The notes under the pieces were generated by a model that was given only the letters and a program-made list of their open reading frames with translations, was not told the origin of the DNA and did not search any database. DNA of 64,000 bases, from positions 1-64,000 of the forward strand of contig JAQGNE010000080.1 in the NCBI GenBank assembly GCA_028291985.1. The letters run 5' to 3'. The translations under genes were made by a program, and so were the position numbers. Of the stretch, positions 39,199 to 53,501 are shown piece after piece (the stretch's first letter is position 1; every line of letters begins with the position of its first letter). The DNA is from Polaromonas sp. (GTDB lineage Bacteria > Pseudomonadota > Gammaproteobacteria > Burkholderiales > Burkholderiaceae_C).

Positions 39199-39249
39199 CG
39201 GCACCAGGTAACGCTATTTTCGCTACCTACCATTAACCGGAAACACTTC

Positions 39250-40455
39250 ATGAAACTCAAAAAACTGGCACTCGCGATGACCATTGGCCTTGTGGCCGCA
39301 GCCACCATGCCCGTCATGGCGCAAAACACTGGCCCGGTCAAGATCGGCATCATCACCGACATGTCCAGCCTGTACGCTGACATCGACGGACCTGCTGGCG
39401 CGGAAATGCTGCGCTGGGCTGCACAGGATTTCGGCGGCAAGGTGCTGAACCGTCCCATCGAAGTGCTGAGCGCCGACCACCAGAACAAAGCTGACGTCGC
39501 ATCCTCGAAAGCACGCGAGTGGATTGACAAGGACGGCCTGCAGATGCTAATCGGCGGCACCAATTCCGGCACAGCACTGGCGATGTCCAAGGTCACCACT
39601 GAAAAGAAACGCCCCTTCATCGCCATCGGCCCTGGATCTGCCCGCCTGACGAATGAAGACTGCTCGCCGTATATCGTCCATTACGCTTACGACACCGTGG
39701 CACTGGCAAAAGTGGCCGGTACAGCGTTGGTCAAGGCCGGCAACAAGAACTGGTTCTTTTTGACCGCTGACTATGCCTTCGGCTATTCGCTGGAAGGCGA
39801 TGCATCCAATGTTGTCAAGGCCAATGGCGGAACCGTTGCCGGCACGGTGCGCCATCCGCTCAATGCCTCAGACTTCTCGTCTTTCCTGCTGCAGGCACAG
39901 TCATCCAAGGCACAGATTCTGGGCCTGGCCAATGCTGGCGGTGACTTCACCAACGCCATGAAGGCCGCCAAAGAATTTGGCATCGGCAAGACGATGAAAG
40001 TCGCTGGATTGCTGGTGTTCATCAACGACGTGCACAGCCTGGGCCTAGCCAACACCGAAGGTCTGCAGTTGGCCGACAGTTGGTACTGGAACCAGGATGA
40101 CGCATCGCGCGCCTTCGCAAAACGATTCTTCGACAAGTACAAGCGCATGCCATCAAGCCTGCACGCAGCTGACTACTCTGCCACCATGACCTACCTGAAA
40201 GCGGTACAAGCCGCTGGCACCACCGATGCCGACAAGGTCATGAGCACCATGAAGAGCATGAAGGTGGACGATTTCTACAACAAGGGTCAGATCCGCGCCG
40301 ATGGCCGCATGATCCACGATATGTACCTGTTCGAAGTCAAGGGTGCAAAAGAGTCGACCACGCCATGGGACTACTACAAGACAGTCGCCAAGATTCCGGG
40401 TGATCAGGCTTTCACCACGATTGCCGAGTCGAAGTGCTCTTTTATCAAGAAGTGA
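39250..40455 (+). CDS. ABC transporter substrate-binding protein (Liv/Urt-like)
   Basis: Signal peptide; VKIGIITDMSSLYADIDGPAGAEMLRWAAQDFGGKVLNRPIEVLSADHQNKADV. Confidence 0.92.
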   Translation: MKLKKLALAMTIGLVAAATMPVMAQNTGPVKIGIITDMSSLYADIDGPAGAEMLRWAAQDFGGKVLNRPIEVLSADHQNKADVASSKAREWIDKDGLQMLIGGTNSGTALAMSKVTTEKKRPFIAIGPGSARLTNEDCSPYIVHYAYDTVALAKVAGTALVKAGNKNWFFLTADYAFGYSLEGDASNVVKANGGTVAGTVRHPLNASDFSSFLLQAQSSKAQILGLANAGGDFTNAMKAAKEFGIGKTMKVAGLLVFINDVHSLGLANTEGLQLADSWYWNQDDASRAFAKRFFDKYKRMPSSLHAADYSATMTYLKAVQAAGTTDADKVMSTMKSMKVDDFYNKGQIRADGRMIHDMYLFEVKGAKESTTPWDYYKTVAKIPGDQAFTTIAESKCSFIKK

Positions 40456-40614
40456 TAACCCGCGTCCGGTAAAGACGAGACAGCAACCGCAGCAAGCGCA
40501 GACCGGGTCTGCTGGCCGTTCGGACGACGAATGCCGGCATTTCCGATCTGCCCAGGGTGCCGCTGTTGCCACACGTTTATCAGCGTTCTATTTTTGGCGA
40601 CCAGCTAGGCTCTC

Positions 40615-41499
40615 ATGGAAATTTTTGGCATCCCTTTGCAAGCGTTCATGGGTCAGCTCATGCTGGGCTTGGTCAATGGCGCGTTTTATGCGATGTTGAG
40701 CCTGGGGCTGGCGGTGATATTTGGCCTGCTGGGCATTGTCAATTTCGCGCATGGCGCCCTCTACATGCTGGGTGCGTTTGCCGCCTGGATCATGCTCGAC
40801 AAGTTCGGCATCAATTACTGGGCTGCCCTGATTCTTGCCCCCCTGGTGGTTGGCTCGCTGGGCGTGGTGATTGAGCGGCTTTTTCTCAAGCATCTGTACA
40901 AGCTTGATCCGCTGTACGGGCTGCTGCTGACCTTCGGCCTGTCGCTCATTCTTGAAGGCGTGTTCCGCGAGCTGTATGGCGTTTCGGGCCAGAACTACAA
41001 CGTGCCCGAGCTGCTGTCGGGTGCCACCAACCTCGGCTTCATGGTGCTGCCAAACTATCGGGCCTGGGTCGTGCTGGCATCGCTGGTCGTGTGCGTGGGC
41101 ACCTGGTACCTTATCGAACGCACCCGGCTCGGCGCCTACCTTCGGGCCGGCACTGAGAATGCACCCCTGGTGCAGGCTTTCGGTGTCAACGTGCCCCTGA
41201 TGGTCATGCTGACCTATGGTGCTGGCGCAGGACTTGCCGCGCTGGCGGGCGTGCTGGCCGCCCCCATCATCCAGGTGAATCCCCTGATGGGATCCAACCT
41301 CATCATTGTGGTGTTTGCCGTGGTGGTGATTGGCGGCATGGGCTCTATCCTCGGCTCTGTCATCACCGGGCTTGGCCTGGGCATCGTGGAAGGCCTCACG
41401 CGGGTTTTCTATCCCGAGGCATCCAATATCGTTGTCTTTGTCATCATGGTTATTGTCCTCATGGTCAAGCCGGCCGGACTTTTTGGCAAGGAGCACTAA
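40615..41499 (+). CDS. livH: ABC transporter permease (LivH-like)
   Basis: LMLGLVNGAFYAMLSLGLAVIFGLLGIVNFAHGALYMLGAF. Confidence 0.93.
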   Translation: MEIFGIPLQAFMGQLMLGLVNGAFYAMLSLGLAVIFGLLGIVNFAHGALYMLGAFAAWIMLDKFGINYWAALILAPLVVGSLGVVIERLFLKHLYKLDPLYGLLLTFGLSLILEGVFRELYGVSGQNYNVPELLSGATNLGFMVLPNYRAWVVLASLVVCVGTWYLIERTRLGAYLRAGTENAPLVQAFGVNVPLMVMLTYGAGAGLAALAGVLAAPIIQVNPLMGSNLIIVVFAVVVIGGMGSILGSVITGLGLGIVEGLTRVFYPEASNIVVFVIMVIVLMVKPAGLFGKEH

Positions 41500-41501
41500 A
41501 C

Positions 41502-42533
41502 ATGACCACCACCGTCTCAACCTCCCCCGGCGCCACGGCGCCCAGCGCCGCCCGCAGCAAGCAAACTACCCTTTTGGCGGGTTCGGCCAAGGTCACTCGC
41601 ATCACCTATGTCGTGCTGCTTGCACTGGCACTGGCCGCGCCTTTCCTCGGCCTCTACCCTGTCTTCGTGATGAAGCTGTTGTGCTTTGCGCTTTTTGCGT
41701 GTGCCTTCAATCTCCTGCTGGGCTTTACCGGGCTTCTGTCATTCGGCCATGCTGCATTCTTCGGCTCGGCGGCTTATGTCACCGGCTGGTTTGTGAAGTC
41801 CCAACAATGGACGCCTGAACTGGCGCTTCTCGCAGGCGCCGGTGCCGCCGGCCTGATCGGTCTTCTGGTAGGCCTGGTGGCGATACGCCGGCAGGGCATC
41901 TATTTTGCGATGATCACACTGGCGATTGCGCAGATGGTCTATTTCGTCTGCCTGCAAGCGCCATTTACCGGGGGTGAAGACGGCCTGCAGGGCGTGCAGC
42001 GCGGCAAGCTGCTGGGTATGTTTTCGCTGGAGTCCGACACGGCGATGTACTACCTGGTGGTGGCGGTGTTTGTCGCATCGTTTCTGTTCATCTCGCGCAT
42101 CGTCAACTCGCCATTTGGCCAGGTGCTCAAGATGATCCGGGAAAACGAGCCACGCGCCGTCTCGCTGGGTTACCAAGTCGACCGCTACAAGCTGTTGGCG
42201 TTTGTGCTGTCAGCCGCGCTGGCAGGCCTGGCGGGGTCACTGAAAACACTGGTCATGGGTTTTGCCACCTTGTCGGATGTCCACTGGTCAATGTCCGGCG
42301 AGGTCATCCTGATGACCTTGCTCGGTGGTGTGGGCACATTCTTCGGTCCGGTGATGGGCTCGGGTATTGTCATCGCGCTGCAGAACCTGCTGGCCGACAA
42401 GGTCGGCTCGTGGGTCACTGTGATCATTGGCGTAATTTTTGTCATGTGCGTTCTGGCCTTCCGAAAAGGTGTGGTCGGCGAATTGCAAGCTTGGCGCGAC
42501 CGCCGGCGAAACGCGGCCAGTCAGGCAGCCTGA
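41502..42533 (+). CDS. livM: ABC transporter permease (LivM-like)
   Basis: GFTGLLSFGHAAFFGSAAYVTGWF; IRENEPRAVSLGYQVDRYKLLAFVLSAALAGLAGSL. Confidence 0.93.
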   Translation: MTTTVSTSPGATAPSAARSKQTTLLAGSAKVTRITYVVLLALALAAPFLGLYPVFVMKLLCFALFACAFNLLLGFTGLLSFGHAAFFGSAAYVTGWFVKSQQWTPELALLAGAGAAGLIGLLVGLVAIRRQGIYFAMITLAIAQMVYFVCLQAPFTGGEDGLQGVQRGKLLGMFSLESDTAMYYLVVAVFVASFLFISRIVNSPFGQVLKMIRENEPRAVSLGYQVDRYKLLAFVLSAALAGLAGSLKTLVMGFATLSDVHWSMSGEVILMTLLGGVGTFFGPVMGSGIVIALQNLLADKVGSWVTVIIGVIFVMCVLAFRKGVVGELQAWRDRRRNAASQAA

Positions 42534-42713
42534 GGGCCTCGACAGCAAGGGATGTTGTAGCGGACGTTGCCAGCAGGGCCGCCATGACCTTGGCCATGCC
42601 TGCGCAGCGTCCGCATCGACACCGCAACCACCGCTTGCCGGTATCAAAGATTTCGTGGTGCAGCCCCCTTTTGCGCTGGTCCCCATGAGTCCGGTTGACC
42701 ACAAGCGCGTAAC

Positions 42714-43912
42714 ATGATTCATATGCCAGACCGTAGCCACCGAAAAGACGCCGCAGGCGCTGATGCACCTCAGGCCAGGCCATCCGTCCCGGCCCTCGCT
42801 CCAAGACGACTTTCACGTGTCCTCGTCGTCGACGATACCGAGGACAACCTCTTCCTGATGACGGACATCCTGTCCGAGTTTTGCGAGCCTTGTGTTGCAC
42901 CTTCCGGTGCGGCTGCCCTCGAAATCGCCATGTCGACCACACCGCCCGACCTGATCCTATTGGACATCATGATGCCGGACATGGACGGTTACGAGGTGTT
43001 GCGGCGGCTTCGGCTTGACCCGGTTGCCGCGGGCATTCCGGTGATTTTTCTAACCGCCTTGAGCAGCGTGAAGGAAGAGCAGTACGGACTTGATCTCGGC
43101 GCGGTGGACTATATTTCCAAGCCCATCAGCCCGCCGCTGGTGGTGGCCCGGGTCAAGGCGCACCTGGAGCGCCATGCCAGCATGCGCCGCCTGGCCAGCC
43201 TGTCGGAGCAGTTGTCGCGTTACCTGGCGCCGCCTATTTACCAGTCCATTTTTGACGGCTCGCGTGCGGCTGAAATCAAGACCCAGCGCAAAAAGCTTTC
43301 GGTATTTTTCTCCGACATCAAGGACTTCACCCGATCGACGGCCAAATGGCAGCCCGAAGACATCACCTTTTTACTCAACAGTTATTTTTCGGAGATGTCA
43401 AAAGTGGTTGCGCAGTTTGGCGGAACACTCGACAAGTTCATCGGAGATGGCATGGTGGTTTTCTTTGGAGACCCACACTCGGGCGGCGTCAGGCATGACG
43501 CGCTGCAGTGCGTGAAGATGGCGATTGCGATGCAGCAGCGCATGGGCCACCTGCATGAGGTCTGGCAGGACATGGGCCTGGACAAATCGTTTGACATCAG
43601 AATCGGCATCAACACCGGATACTGCGATGTCGGCAACTTCGGCAGTGACTACCGCATGGACTACACCATCATCGGGCCCGAGGTGAACCTGGCCGCACGG
43701 CTGGAGCAAGCCACCTGCACCGGCGGCATCCTTATTTCTGCCGCCACACACGCGCTTGTCAAAGGCGGAATCGAGGTGCGCCCTGCCATCGCGGTGGAAG
43801 CAAAAGGCTTTTCCGAGGCGCTGGTGGCCTATCCGGTCGTTGGCCTGCTGCACGCTCCCGGTACCGCTTCGCCCCGTTGTGGCTGGTCCTCTTTGAATTC
43901 AACGGAATCACC

Positions 43913-43916
<4 letters not shown>
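42714..43916 (+). CDS. Response regulator with class III adenylate/guanylate cyclase output domain
   Basis: Receiver [14 protein letters not shown]...[17 protein letters not shown]; cyclase [16 protein letters not shown]...[13 protein letters not shown]...[17 protein letters not shown]. Confidence 0.92.
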
Positions 43917-46753
<2,837 letters not shown>

Positions 46754-46784
46754 GATCGCGGCTTAACGGGCCGCCCGGAAGACG

Positions 46785-47651
46785 CTAAGGCCCGTCTGTC
46801 GACAGCGCATGGCTGACATGCTGCGGTATCACCAATTGCCCTCTGGCATTGGGAACAGCCCTGATGTGGATGACAGGTTGCCCAGAAGTCACCCCGCCGT
46901 ACATCGTGGCAAAGGCGATATCGGCCGCGTCACGGCCGGTGGCAAAACGCACAAATCCCATCGGAATCGCTGTGCCGGACGGGTCGAACAGATACCAGCG
47001 GTCGCCCAGAAAAACCTCGACGTAGGCGTGATAGTCAGGTGGTCCCAATGCCGGGTCGGCGCCGTAATCCATGCCGCTGGCCATGCGAGCCGGCAGGTTG
47101 GAGGCGCGGCACAGTGCGGTCATCACATGGGCAAAGTCCCGGCAGACGCCCGTTCGCTCGATCAGGGTGTCCAGCGCAGAGGTAGTGCTGGTGCTGGTGT
47201 TGCTCTGAAAGCTGACATGCTCCTGCACCCAGTCGCACACCGCTCTGGCGCGGCTGTAACCCATCGGTAAATGCCCGAACTGCCGGCTGGCCAGGGTCAG
47301 CAGCCGGTCTGACTGGCAATAGCGGCTGGGATACAGATAAGGCAGAACCGGGCCGGGCACCGCCAGCGGACCCAACTCGCCCAGTTGCGCAGGTTGAGCC
47401 TCGAAGTGGATCAGGTCTACCGTTGCCGCATAGCGCACACGCAGATGGCCGCCCGCTGCACGCAGGCGCAGCGTGCGGCCTTGGGTTGCTGGATCGGTGT
47501 ATTCGGTTTTCGGCACATCCTGGCTGATGTCCAGCGACTCGCTGACCACTGTCTGCCGGCTGGTGCGGGCAGCCTGTATGTTGAAGATGAAGTCTGCGCC
47601 GGGTGCGGCAACCTCGTAGTCCAGTTGTGTGGAAAATTCAAGCCTGACCAT
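46785..47651 (-). CDS. Transglutaminase-like family protein
   Basis: TGVCRDFAHVMTALCRASNLPARMASGMDYG...DYHAYVEVFLGDRWYLFDPSG catalytic Cys/His/Asp motifs. Confidence 0.92.
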   Translation of the reverse strand: MVRLEFSTQLDYEVAAPGADFIFNIQAARTSRQTVVSESLDISQDVPKTEYTDPATQGRTLRLRAAGGHLRVRYAATVDLIHFEAQPAQLGELGPLAVPGPVLPYLYPSRYCQSDRLLTLASRQFGHLPMGYSRARAVCDWVQEHVSFQSNTSTSTTSALDTLIERTGVCRDFAHVMTALCRASNLPARMASGMDYGADPALGPPDYHAYVEVFLGDRWYLFDPSGTAIPMGFVRFATGRDAADIAFATMYGGVTSGQPVIHIRAVPNARGQLVIPQHVSHALSTDGP

Positions 47652-47983
47652 GGAATGCTTTCGTGCGGGTGGGATGAGCCCTGCCGGGTGCGCCAGGCAA
47701 GAGGTTGCAGGCGGCAGCGGTCAGCATGGGGCGGTTGCCCCGCAGGCAGACCCGGTGCGGTGAGCGTCAGCCCTGATTGGGCCAGCAAATCCGTCGTGGG
47801 CCAAAGGCTGGCGAATAGTCCTGAAGCGACTTCGCGAAAAGCGCTGACGCAGCCGGCGTGCAAGGGCCTACAGCAGCGCCGCAGCAATGCCGTTTGCTAC
47901 GGTTATTGCAGCGCATACCACTCGATGGCATTGGGCTGCAGCGCTTTTTATGCTTAAACACAGCCTGCCCTCCAGCGTAAGGG

Positions 47984-48796
47984 TCAGGTGATCTTGACAG
48001 CCCGCCCGATGAACTGGATCGGGCCCGTGGGCCGGTTCAGCGGAGATCCATTGAGCGGCTCCAGCGTCAGCTCAAACAGCTGGTTGGGCTGCAGCGGCGG
48101 CAGCTTGTCCAGCGGAATTCTTACCGTCTCGCCGGGTTTGACGAGGCCGAGCGAAACCGGCCCGTTCCAGTTGTCACCCTTGGTCCAGAACTGCAGCGAC
48201 TTTTCTGCCGGCACCGCGGTGGTGGCCAGCGGAATCAGGTTGATATCCCTGGCACCGCTGGCCTGCACCACCCAGCCGGGCGCCTTATCCTGGGGCGCTA
48301 CCAGCACCACCACATATTGCGGCAGCGGCGGAGCGGCCACGCGCGTGACCAGCACGGCAGCCAGCACACAGGCGGCTGCAAATCCGCCACCAGCCAGACC
48401 GCGCCACAGCTTGAGGTTGTCCCACCAGCCGACAGCCGGTGTTGCGGCGATCTTGCGTCGGCCATCCGGCGAAGCTGCGCTGCTCGTGCGGGCGCGAGCG
48501 GGCGGGCCGTCGGTTGCGGGCGCCGACGCTGCAGCTGATGCTGGCATCGCCTGCACCAGGCTGCCTTCGATACGTTGCCACAACAGCTCCGAAGGCTCGA
48601 CCGGGTCGGCCAGTGCTGTCAGCGGCAGCAGGCGATCCTGCCATTCATGCACCGCCGTGCGCAAAGCCTCGTCGCCTGACAGGCGCAGCTCAACCTCGCG
48701 CCGGCGGGCCACGGGCAAGGTGCCCAGCACGTATTCTGTGGCGAGATCGTCCAGGCTGTCGCCCTCGGGTGCGGTGCTGCCGGTCATGCCATGCAC
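47984..48796 (-). CDS. Anti-sigma factor (RskA/anti-sigma-K type)
   Basis: DDLATEYVLGTLPVARRREVELRL zinc-less ASD, one TM segment, C-terminal RskA domain (PQYVVVLVAPQDKAPGWVVQASG); overlaps sigma gene. Confidence 0.9.
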   Translation of the reverse strand: MHGMTGSTAPEGDSLDDLATEYVLGTLPVARRREVELRLSGDEALRTAVHEWQDRLLPLTALADPVEPSELLWQRIEGSLVQAMPASAAASAPATDGPPARARTSSAASPDGRRKIAATPAVGWWDNLKLWRGLAGGGFAAACVLAAVLVTRVAAPPLPQYVVVLVAPQDKAPGWVVQASGARDINLIPLATTAVPAEKSLQFWTKGDNWNGPVSLGLVKPGETVRIPLDKLPPLQPNQLFELTLEPLNGSPLNRPTGPIQFIGRAVKIT

Positions 48797-49395
48797 TCCT
48801 TGAGCGTACCCATGCCGCGCTTGATCCAGGCCTTGACAGTACCGAGCGGGGTTTGCGTGCGCTGGGCTATCTCACCATGAGAGCAGCCGTCCACATAGGC
48901 ATACAAGATGCAATTGCGGCGCGCTGGCTCGAGCCGCGACAGGCAATCATGCAAACGGCCAAAGCTGGCGCGCGACTCGAAGGCTTCCACCAGACCGGCA
49001 TGGGCGTCCATCGCGTGCTGTGCGTCCAGCGCTTCGGCGGTTTCTTCATCGACGCCGACTTCGCGCGCACCGTCGCGCACCGCATTCAGGGCCAAGTTTC
49101 GCACCACGCTGTAGATCCAGCCACGGCCGGAGCCACGGCCTGCGTCGAATGTGCCGGCTTTGGTCCAGATATTCATGAAGGCGTCGTGCAACACATCTTC
49201 GGCCTGCTGGCGCTGGCGCACGATGCGCAGGGCCACGCCCAGAAGATGCCGGCTCTCCTGAAGATAGAGCCGCTGCAGGGCGCGCTGATCGCCGTCGGCG
49301 CAGTCCCGCAGGGCCTGCTCGTAGTCGAAGTCTGGCGCAGCAACAGTTGCAGGTATCAAAGGCGGCTCCAACATGGGCACCGGACACACCGGCAC
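48784..49395 (-). CDS. ECF RNA polymerase sigma factor (SigK-like)
   Basis: Sigma region 2 VALRIVRQRQQAEDVLHDAFMNIWTKAGTFDAGRGSGRGWIYSVVRNLALNAVRD; region 4 HGEIAQRTQTPLGTVKAWIKRGMGTLKECM. Confidence 0.93.
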   Translation of the reverse strand: MPVCPVPMLEPPLIPATVAAPDFDYEQALRDCADGDQRALQRLYLQESRHLLGVALRIVRQRQQAEDVLHDAFMNIWTKAGTFDAGRGSGRGWIYSVVRNLALNAVRDGAREVGVDEETAEALDAQHAMDAHAGLVEAFESRASFGRLHDCLSRLEPARRNCILYAYVDGCSHGEIAQRTQTPLGTVKAWIKRGMGTLKECMA

Positions 49396-49675
49396 AGGCT
49401 CACAAAAAGCCCGGATCGCCTGTCGAGGACGCCCCGGGCCCTGCTGCTTCGGATGTTATACGACGCCAGGCTGCCGCAACCGCACAGCCCAGGCCTCTGC
49501 ATCATCAGCCCGCTGCCAGCGTCTGCGCCACAAGCTCGCGCACGGCTTGCGGATGCAGTGAGCAACTTGCCGCCCTGTTGCACGGTGCCGGCCATTACCC
49601 ACCCACCACCAAACAGCTGCTGCGGTAGGGCTTCAGAGGAAACGGTCAGGATTGACCGTGGCCCCCAGCGGCTGG

Positions 49676-50230
49676 TCAGGCGGCTTTCCAGAAGATGTAG
49701 TCGGCCTGGTACTTGACGATTTCCTTGGCGCCCTTGTTGCTGGCGGTGCAGGCCGTGGCAGGTGCAACGCCGCCCTTCAGGGCCACGCGCTGGATATAGC
49801 TCACGCCGGACATGGCGCCGGTGCCAACGGCGGGGTTGGCCTTGACCAGCTGAAACGGCAGGTTGCCGGTGCCGGATGGCGCAACTGCCAGTTGCGTGGC
49901 GGTGATCTTGGAGCCGTCCATGGCTTCCCAGGTGGCTGGTGGACCGTAGTATTTGCCGACCTGCTTGCCGCTGCGGTCATTGAGCGCGGCGTTGGGGCCG
50001 ACAAACACCCACTCGGTGATGCCCGGCGAATTAGCCTTGTCGCGGCACTCATAGGTGATCTCGCCCACACCGACGGTTTCCAGCGCCACCCGGTTGCCTG
50101 CCGGAACCTTGATGGTGTCGGGCAGGCTGTCCTGCACAAACATCGGCGTTGCCGGCGCCATCGAGCTGCAGGCGCCGAGCAGGGCTGCGGCAGAGGCGAC
50201 GGCAATGAGGGAAAGGCGTTTGAAAACCAT
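49676..50230 (-). CDS. DUF3455 domain lipoprotein/secreted protein
   Basis: MVFKRLSLIAVASAAALLGACSS lipobox; YECRDKANSPGITEWVFVGPNAALNDRSGKQVGKYYGPPATWEAMDGSKI. Track start 50566 is too early. Confidence 0.85.
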   Translation of the reverse strand: MVFKRLSLIAVASAAALLGACSSMAPATPMFVQDSLPDTIKVPAGNRVALETVGVGEITYECRDKANSPGITEWVFVGPNAALNDRSGKQVGKYYGPPATWEAMDGSKITATQLAVAPSGTGNLPFQLVKANPAVGTGAMSGVSYIQRVALKGGVAPATACTASNKGAKEIVKYQADYIFWKAA

Positions 50231-50597
50231 GGGCTTCTCCAAAGAAGAGTTAAAAGTTGCTTGAAAACAGGACAGCGTCAGGACACGGTTTGAACAGCTG
50301 CTGCAGGTACTACACAAGAGCTGCCAGTTTGGATGCACCTGAGGGCAAATTTTTTGGCTTTTTCCTGTCCGGGCGTCTGTCCGGATGCCGAAACCTGCCG
50401 ACAGCCAGCAATTGGCCCGGTTTTTGAAGCTTTCCCGACGCCCGGCCGCTGCTGTCATGCGCCAGGTCCGCCAGCCAGGCACGCCAGAAAACCCACGGCC
50501 CGTGACACGCCGGGCGACACAGCCGGTCGATATGTGCCGACAGCGCCTTGCGACCCTGCTGCGCAAGGCACCAGCTGCCAGGCTTTAAGTTAAGCCG

Positions 50598-51357
50598 ATG
50601 AAATCAGAAGCCCTACCTGCCCGCCATAAGCCCTTCACCGCCCTCGCCCGGCACGGTTTGCAGGGCGCACAGCCGCATCGCTCGAGCGACGGCGCAGGCG
50701 CCGCCGGTATGGTGGGGCTGGCTGCACTGCTGGTGATGGGCGCGGGCGCCTGTGCGGCCTGGCGCATCCGGCAAGCGATCAGGCTGTGTGCCGGCAGCAG
50801 GGTATTTGAGGCCAACCCGCCGCATGCCACCGCCCGCCTGCTGGTGGTGGGCGACAGCACGGCGGTCGGCACGGGCGCTACATCGCCCGCAGCCAGCATT
50901 GCCGGCCTGATCGCGCGGCGCCATCCTGATGTGGCCATCGACAACCGTGCGCACAACGGCGTCCGTTTTGCCGATGTGTTGAGGCAGCTGGATCAGCCGC
51001 AGGCTGCGCTTTGATATGGTGCTGATTCTGGGAGGCCGCAACGATGTGATACGCATGACGCCGGTGAGCGAGCTGCAGACGCAGGTCGAGCAGTCCTTGC
51101 AACTGGCCCGCCAGCTGGCTGACACCGTGATCATCATGCCGGCCGGAAACGTCGGCAATTGCCCGTTTTTCTTCGTGCCCTTCAGCTGGCTGATGACGCG
51201 GCGTTCACGGCGTCTGCATGGTATTGCGCGGCGGGCTGCGGCATCGAGCGGCGCGATTTACGTCAATGGGACAAGGACAGGGACGTCGACCCGTTTGTGC
51301 AGGAGGCCAGTCGCCTCCACGCGCCGGACGGACTGCACCCGATGCTATTTATTCGAT
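50598..51357 (+). pseudogene. SGNH/GDSL hydrolase, frameshifted
   Basis: ARLLVVGDSTAVGTGA (frame 1), VLILGGRNDVIRMTP...AAASSGAIYVN (frame 2), DLRQWDKDRDVDPFVQEASRLHAPDGLHPMLFIR (frame 3): contiguous homology across three frames. Confidence 0.75.
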
Positions 51358-51391
51358 AGCTGCCAGTCCTTTATATACAAGGTCTATAGCC
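51344..51391 (+). repeat. Dispersed repeat copy at the 3' end of the SGNH pseudogene
   Basis: gctatttattcgatagctgccagtcctttatatacaaggtctatagcc. Confidence 0.75.
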
Positions 51392-51459
51392 CTAAAATAC
51401 TTGAATATTGCTCCCCGCCGGTTGCCGCGGCGCCAGCCTGACACCGGCCGGCAGCCGGC

Positions 51460-51870
51460 TCAATACGGCAGCGTCTTGCACGGCCCTGTTTTGGCCAGCA
51501 GGGGCAAAAAATGCTTCATCACCAGCGCCGGGCCTATCGTGTTGATGGCGAACACATGCTGCAGGTAGTCTGCGTCCAGATTCGCCAGGCTTCGCTCGGG
51601 CTGGCCTTGCGGGCCGTGCAGAAAGCCGCTGGCCACGATCAGGGCACGAAGCTGCAGTTTTCGGCGCTGCACAACGCTGCTACGCCCTGCGCGGCGGCTG
51701 AGATGCTCTGTGCATCCAGGTAATCCGGTAATCCAGGTGCATGTCGCTGTGCCGCCCCAGGCCCAGCACACGAGCGTAGGCGCCCTGCTGCGCAAACTGT
51801 GCCAGCAGCGCGTGCCCCAGGCCGCCGCCTGCACCCGCCACCACGGCAAGACCAGCGCTCAGCCCCCGTC
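51460..51870 (-). pseudogene. Short-chain dehydrogenase/reductase remnant, frameshifted and C-terminally truncated
   Basis: Frame A VVAGAGGGLGHALLAQFAQQGAYARVLGLGRHSDMHLDYRIT; frame B LIVASGFLHGPQGQPERSLANLDADYLQHVFAINTIGPALVMKHFLPLLAKTG then stop. Confidence 0.7.
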
Positions 51871-51902
51871 AGTCATGCCTTGCCCAAGGAGGCGGCCACC
51901 GG

Positions 51903-53333
<1,431 letters not shown>

Positions 53334-53438
53334 GCCCGGATTATCGTGACCCCAACACTTTCAGGGCCTTGTTGGCGAGCAGCCTGCACGCACGCTAAGC
53401 TGGCTGGTTTCAAACCTCACGCGCCCCGCCTTCAAATT

Positions 53439-53486
53439 GCTATTTAATATATAGCTGAATCCCCTCGCCTATATTGGGCTGTAAGC
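53439..53486 (+). repeat. Dispersed repeat copy
   Basis: gctatttaatatatagctgaatcccctcgcctatattgggctgtaagc. Confidence 0.85.
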
Positions 53487-53501
53487 CTTTTTGACTTCAA
53501 A

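Noticed and set aside
47988-48803. 271 aa plus-strand ORF
   Set aside because: Exact mirror of the anti-sigma gene; Ser/Arg-rich shadow composition
48439-49716. 425 aa plus-strand ORF
   Set aside because: Antisense to the sigma/anti-sigma pair
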